A DNA stretch of 64,000 nt, taken from assembly GCF_014805625.2 (NCBI RefSeq), contig NW_023998630.1, positions 1,733,213 to 1,797,212 of the forward strand, read 5' to 3'. The translations under genes were made by a program, and so were the position numbers. Below are positions 60,514-64,000 of the stretch, piece after piece. The stretch is from Glossina fuscipes (Eukaryota; Arthropoda; Insecta; Diptera; Glossinidae). Numbering within the stretch: position 1 is the stretch's first letter; the number at the start of each line of letters is the position of its first letter. The notes under the pieces were generated by a model. That model searched no databases, was not told the origin of the DNA, and saw only the letters and a program-made list of their open reading frames with translations.

Positions 60514-61845
60514 GATCAGATAAGCAATAGTGTTAATATGCGCATGGCTTCTCCAAGCAACGTACTGTATGAAATTCACCCTCAGACAGTGTGCTTTCCA
60601 ACGATATTTGTAGGAAAAAGTGAGCCCGGAGAATAAATTGTACAGTTCTTGCTGAGAAAACGATTTCGAAGATGGGATATAGAGCGAAAGCACTGTAAAT
60701 TTTATGTTTAACATTATTTGTATCTCTACGGCTTGTATATTTGAGCTTAATTTTTGCGTTTGTGAAGTATACTTGATTTTATAAAAACACCAATTCGTTG
60801 TTTGGAATATAAATTTTGATCAGCATTCGTGAAGTATCCAATATATGATTTGGGTTGAATAGGACTAAAAGAGATTCTACAATGGGTCTCTTGAAGCCAT
60901 ATAAAGGTTGAGTTGAAATCACTGACGAGTGTACGGAGTTCATCAAAATTATTAAGAAGTCCTTTAATGTTCCATTGTAGAATTTTAAAAACTTTATTTA
61001 ATTGTAGTGACATGGAAACGGAGTGGTAGGTGGGTTAAATTGTCATGTCAGCGTCTCCCTCGAAAAGGTCGCTGTAGGAATTTTGCGAGAATAATTTGTT
61101 CTTACCAGCAGAATAATCTGTACTTGGGTGGTTGCGTAAATTTACAACGACTGTACACACTCGTTTTGATTTTTTCAATATTATCTTTGACGGGTGGTGG
61201 GACTGGTTTCGCAATACAATTTGGTTGATGGTAGAGCAAGTTTTTCGTTGGAAGGAGTTGGAGTTAAAAGCTTATTAGGCTCGATTCGTGAGGCGACAGC
61301 AGCGTAGGTATTACTTTTGTTAATTCTTTGAGTTCCAGATGGATTAATTTCTCGGTACTTGCATCGCGCTTCGCCCGTGCTACAGTAATTTTCTGTTTTG
61401 ATTTTTAGAATTTCACGCATTTGTATAAAACGTGGGCATTGTTTGTCTAACGCAGAGTGTTGATCGTTGCAATTTAAGCAGAAGCTACGCATACAGTTTT
61501 CTGCATGTGGAGAAAGACCACAGTTAGCACAAGATGGCGTACTGGTGCATCCTTTTGCCGTATGGCCCAGGCGTTGGCAGTTTTTACACCTCATGGGATT
61601 TGGAATGTAGAGTTCTACTTTACATATGTACCAAGTTACATCAACCGTTGGCGGTAGCCGATAGCGGTCAAAAATCAAAATAATTCTTGCTGTAGGGGAG
61701 CGGGTTTTTCCATCGTCAGTTAATTTGGTGAATTTATTGACTTCAATCACTCCTTGACTACCCATTTCGCGAACAATTTCATCTTCCGGCACATGCTTTA
61801 AGCATGGGGCATAAACTACGCCTTTAACCGCTCTAGAATCGCAAT
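60514..61845 (-). mobile_element. I-clade retrotransposon, copy 3, inverted and internally deleted
   Basis: Minus strand. ORF1 (61792-61181) is open for about 200 codons with the three knuckles CKNCQRLGHTAKGC, CANCGLSPHAENC and CLNCNDQHSALDKQC. ORF2 begins with ATG at 61013: MSLQLNKVFKILQWNIKGLL and FIWLQETHCRISFSPI. The endonuclease then breaks off near 60632 and joins directly to connection-region sequence (KYRWKAHC, VNFIQYVAWRSHAHIN), skipping the GDFN and SDH boxes and the polymerase. It is cut at 60514, abutting the end of copy 2 tail-to-tail. Confidence 0.88.
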
Positions 61846-61849
61846 CACA

Positions 61850-62600
61850 TCACCTACAAAGTGACTTGAATAATTTGGTTGCATGGTGCCCTTTGAATCT
61901 TCTGAAACTAAATGTAAATAAATGTAAGAAGCTTTCTTTCTCAAGAAGAAAGTCATTCATTGCTCAGTATTTCATTGATTCGCATAGGTTGGAGGACGTC
62001 GATACCTTCGCAGATTTAGGCGTTCTATTTGACCATAGGTTACGTTTTAACTTGTATATTGGGCTCTCGTTAAGCAAAGCTAGGTCCGTGCTTGGTTTTA
62101 TAAAGAGGTGGTCCAAAGAGCTTGATGATCCTTATATTACGAAAAGGCTGTACATGTGTTTGGTTAGACCCATACTTGAATATACCTCTGTTGTGTGGTC
62201 TCCTTCATACAGATGCCAGGTAGATTCGATTGAATCTGTTCAAAAGCAATTCTTGGTTTTGCCCTTAGGAATTTGGGTTGGGACACGATTGCCTGTCCTC
62301 CCCACAATGAAAGTAGGTTGCTTCTATTATCCTTACCGTCACTTGAAAAACCTACATTTGTTCTTGGGATTTCCTTCTTAATCAAAGTAATAAATGGCAC
62401 TATTGACTCGCCCGCATTACTTGGTGAGATAAGCTTTAATGTGCCTAATCGCTTCTCTACGCACTTTATCTTGATTAATCTCAGTCAATGAAATTACAAT
62501 TATGAGCTGTTTAACCCGCACAGAGTTGTTTGCAGAAACCTGAATGAAGTATATCGCTTGTTCTCATTATCGGCCTCTTTAATGTCTATTAAAGCTTAAT
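61850..62600 (+). pseudogene. LINE-B relic, reverse transcriptase C-terminal part to element end
   Basis: LQSDLNNLVAWCPLNLLKLN, RLEDVDTFADLGVLFDHRL and RSVLGFIKRWSKELDDPYI, then KRLYMCLVRPILEYTSVVWS and DSIESVQKQFLVLPLG. After a frameshift at about 62300 come FLIKVINGTIDSPALLGEIS and FNVPNRF. The far C-terminus reads ELFNPHRVVCRNLNEVYRLF near 62505-62570. It is the best-preserved copy of this family's C-terminal half and serves here as the reference for the other four pieces. Confidence 0.82.
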
Positions 62601-63779
62601 ATGTGCGATTTACCAATGTCGTACCTAAACTAACATTTCGTTTTTTATATCTCATTTTTTATTTAAAATAATATGTGTTGTTAACGTATTAATGTGTTGG
62701 TTGCCAAGCTTATGCATGTTTGCAATGTTTTAGGTATTCACTTGCAACTTGTTGAAGCAGCTTATAATCGACGATTCTAACACAACACATTATCTTAGAC
62801 AACGTCGTGCTTCACAATTGTTTGAGCGGCATCCAAGATCTTTTCCCCGCAAGACTGTTGTATGTGTTTCGTTGCTTTCGATTTCATTTCGTTTTAAATC
62901 CGAAATTATTTACAGCGTTCTGCGAATGTTTATGAAACATTTTCATCATAAAATATACAAATTTTTTGATAAGTTTGCTATGCGTTGCTAGCTTGGTAGA
63001 AGTCGTATTGTAATAACCAGCATTTCATTTTTTAACTTTTGGCTCATTCGCAAAATGCAATTGTTGTTGTTGAAAAAAGTCGCAATATTTTTTAAAATTT
63101 TTGGCAAATAAAACCTTACTTGCGTGCTATACCATTGTTACCAATATTGTTACCAAAATTATCCCATATGGTAAGACAAACGCCATGAACTTTCTTCTCA
63201 CTAAATGTAATACGAAATATGAACGAGATATGAATGGAGTACAAAAACAATAAGGATACGTTTTTAAACATTAAGTTAATTACTTATTTATTTATTTACT
63301 CACCACTCAGCTGCAAATTTCGTAATTATCAGCTGCTTAACAATTTTCTTAAGCTACAATAACTAATATGATGGTTAATATATGAATTATAACTTAAAAT
63401 TAAACTGTGATACGCAGGAAGAACCACATAGCTTTAGGCAAATTGACAGAAAACAAAAACATGTATTCAGTGCTTAAGTAGCAATGCTTAATGAAATCTG
63501 ACAGTTAACATTTTAACCTAAGTCTAAATTTAAGAAACTTCTTTCTTATTTTAATTAATTACGGTGTTACATTTCTCTATTGATTTGCTTTTGCGAAATA
63601 TCTATCCAATCCAACTGTTTATTTATTAATTACAACATTAACCAGCTCGCTATCGATATAGTATTCATAGCCAACTTTTATCAAGTGCTGACTTTTTATG
63701 ATATACTCTAAAAGGTAACACTCACAATAACACTCCTTTTGTTAATAATCTTAAAGTTAAATGTATTAAGTTCGAGAAA
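62601..63779. other. Mostly noncoding sequence
   Basis: An open frame at 62749-62991 (IDDSNTTHYLRQRRASQLFE, then RHPRSFPRKTVV) has ordinary composition in its first half, but it has no recognised family. The rest is AT-rich with (TTTA)n at about 63282-63298. Confidence 0.35.
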
Positions 63780-64000
63780 TATATTGTGTAAAAATATTAA
63801 TATACGCAAGTGATAAAACACAATTGAATCAAAAATGTTTAGCGGGTAGTTACGTAATATAACGCTTTTCACTTTATTAACGGACATAATGGACAGATCA
63901 AGGAAGTGATAACGATCGTTGAACGTGTTACACGTTACCCGAAACGGAGTGAACAACTCGACATTGTGATAGCTGCAAACGCACAAAACGTCTTGAGTAC
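63780..64000 (-). pseudogene. LINE-B relic, extreme C-terminus
   Basis: The minus-strand frame reads VELFTPFRVTCNTFNDRYHF, then LDLSIMSVNKVKSVIL. It matches the element ends at 10000 (NPFRVICKMFNDHYHLLDL) and 62510. The copy runs off the right edge of the window. Confidence 0.65.

Noticed and set aside
1..64000. CRISPR arrays, prokaryotic operons, phage or plasmid features
   Set aside because: No regularly spaced direct repeats of suitable length, no ribosome-binding-site operon structure. Introns and retroelements show a eukaryotic nuclear genome.

Overview
The window is an AT-rich piece of an insect nuclear genome. It almost certainly comes from a higher fly (Diptera). The only confidently recognised host-gene exon encodes the N-terminus of the fly G-protein gamma subunit Ggamma30A, and the repeats are typical insect families: mariner, I-clade, R1-clade and jockey-like LINEs, a Ty3/gypsy relic and a tRNA-derived SINE. 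There is no bacterial-type operon, no CRISPR array, and no complete undamaged protein-coding gene.

Layout. About 1-37450 is noncoding sequence littered with decayed elements: a mariner relic (7958-8500), a lone mariner-type inverted repeat (8711), relics of one LINE family here called LINE-B (9690-10110, 15590-17350), two tRNA-derived SINEs (23338, 28176), a DUF7869 transposase-like relic (27160-28070), an R1-clade LINE on the minus strand (31230-33480) and a jockey-like reverse transcriptase scrap (35585-36005). At 37453-37594 on the minus strand lies the first coding exon of Ggamma30A, with good splice sites at both ends. No matching second coding exon was found to its left, so most or all of the left 37 kb is probably one long intron. 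The few exon-like pieces inside it are unassigned.

From 39 to 47 kb there is another LINE-B relic, a truncated SINE, several short tandem repeats and a group of plus-strand open segments with coding-like composition or good splice sites (41.4-42.1, 44.46-45.85 and 46.55-46.86 kb). I could not assign these to a family. At 46860-51000 lies the longest copy of an I-clade LINE (three zinc knuckles, endonuclease, reverse transcriptase with YADD, start of RNase H). It is disabled by stops, frameshifts and deletions. Its 3' end is cut inside RNase H and runs straight into about 78 codons that match the C-terminus of Cog7, a Golgi tethering-complex subunit.

From 51.8 kb on there is a minus-strand reverse transcriptase relic, a Ty3/gypsy integrase relic (53330-53845), a mellifera-type mariner with perfect 32-bp ends and TA flanks but an internal deletion (55122-56217), and a candidate two-exon model (56701-56811 plus 57105-57170). 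Two more I-clade copies then lie tail-to-tail (57560-60513 plus, 60514-61845 minus), making long inverted arms. The window ends with two further LINE-B pieces (61850-62600 plus, 63780-64000 minus).

The transposable elements are fossils: every one examined carries deletions, stops or frameshifts. The biologically strongest points are the Ggamma30A exon in a very large repeat-filled intron, the LINE-Cog7 junction, the inverted LINE pair as a possible hairpin RNA source, and the SINE family.
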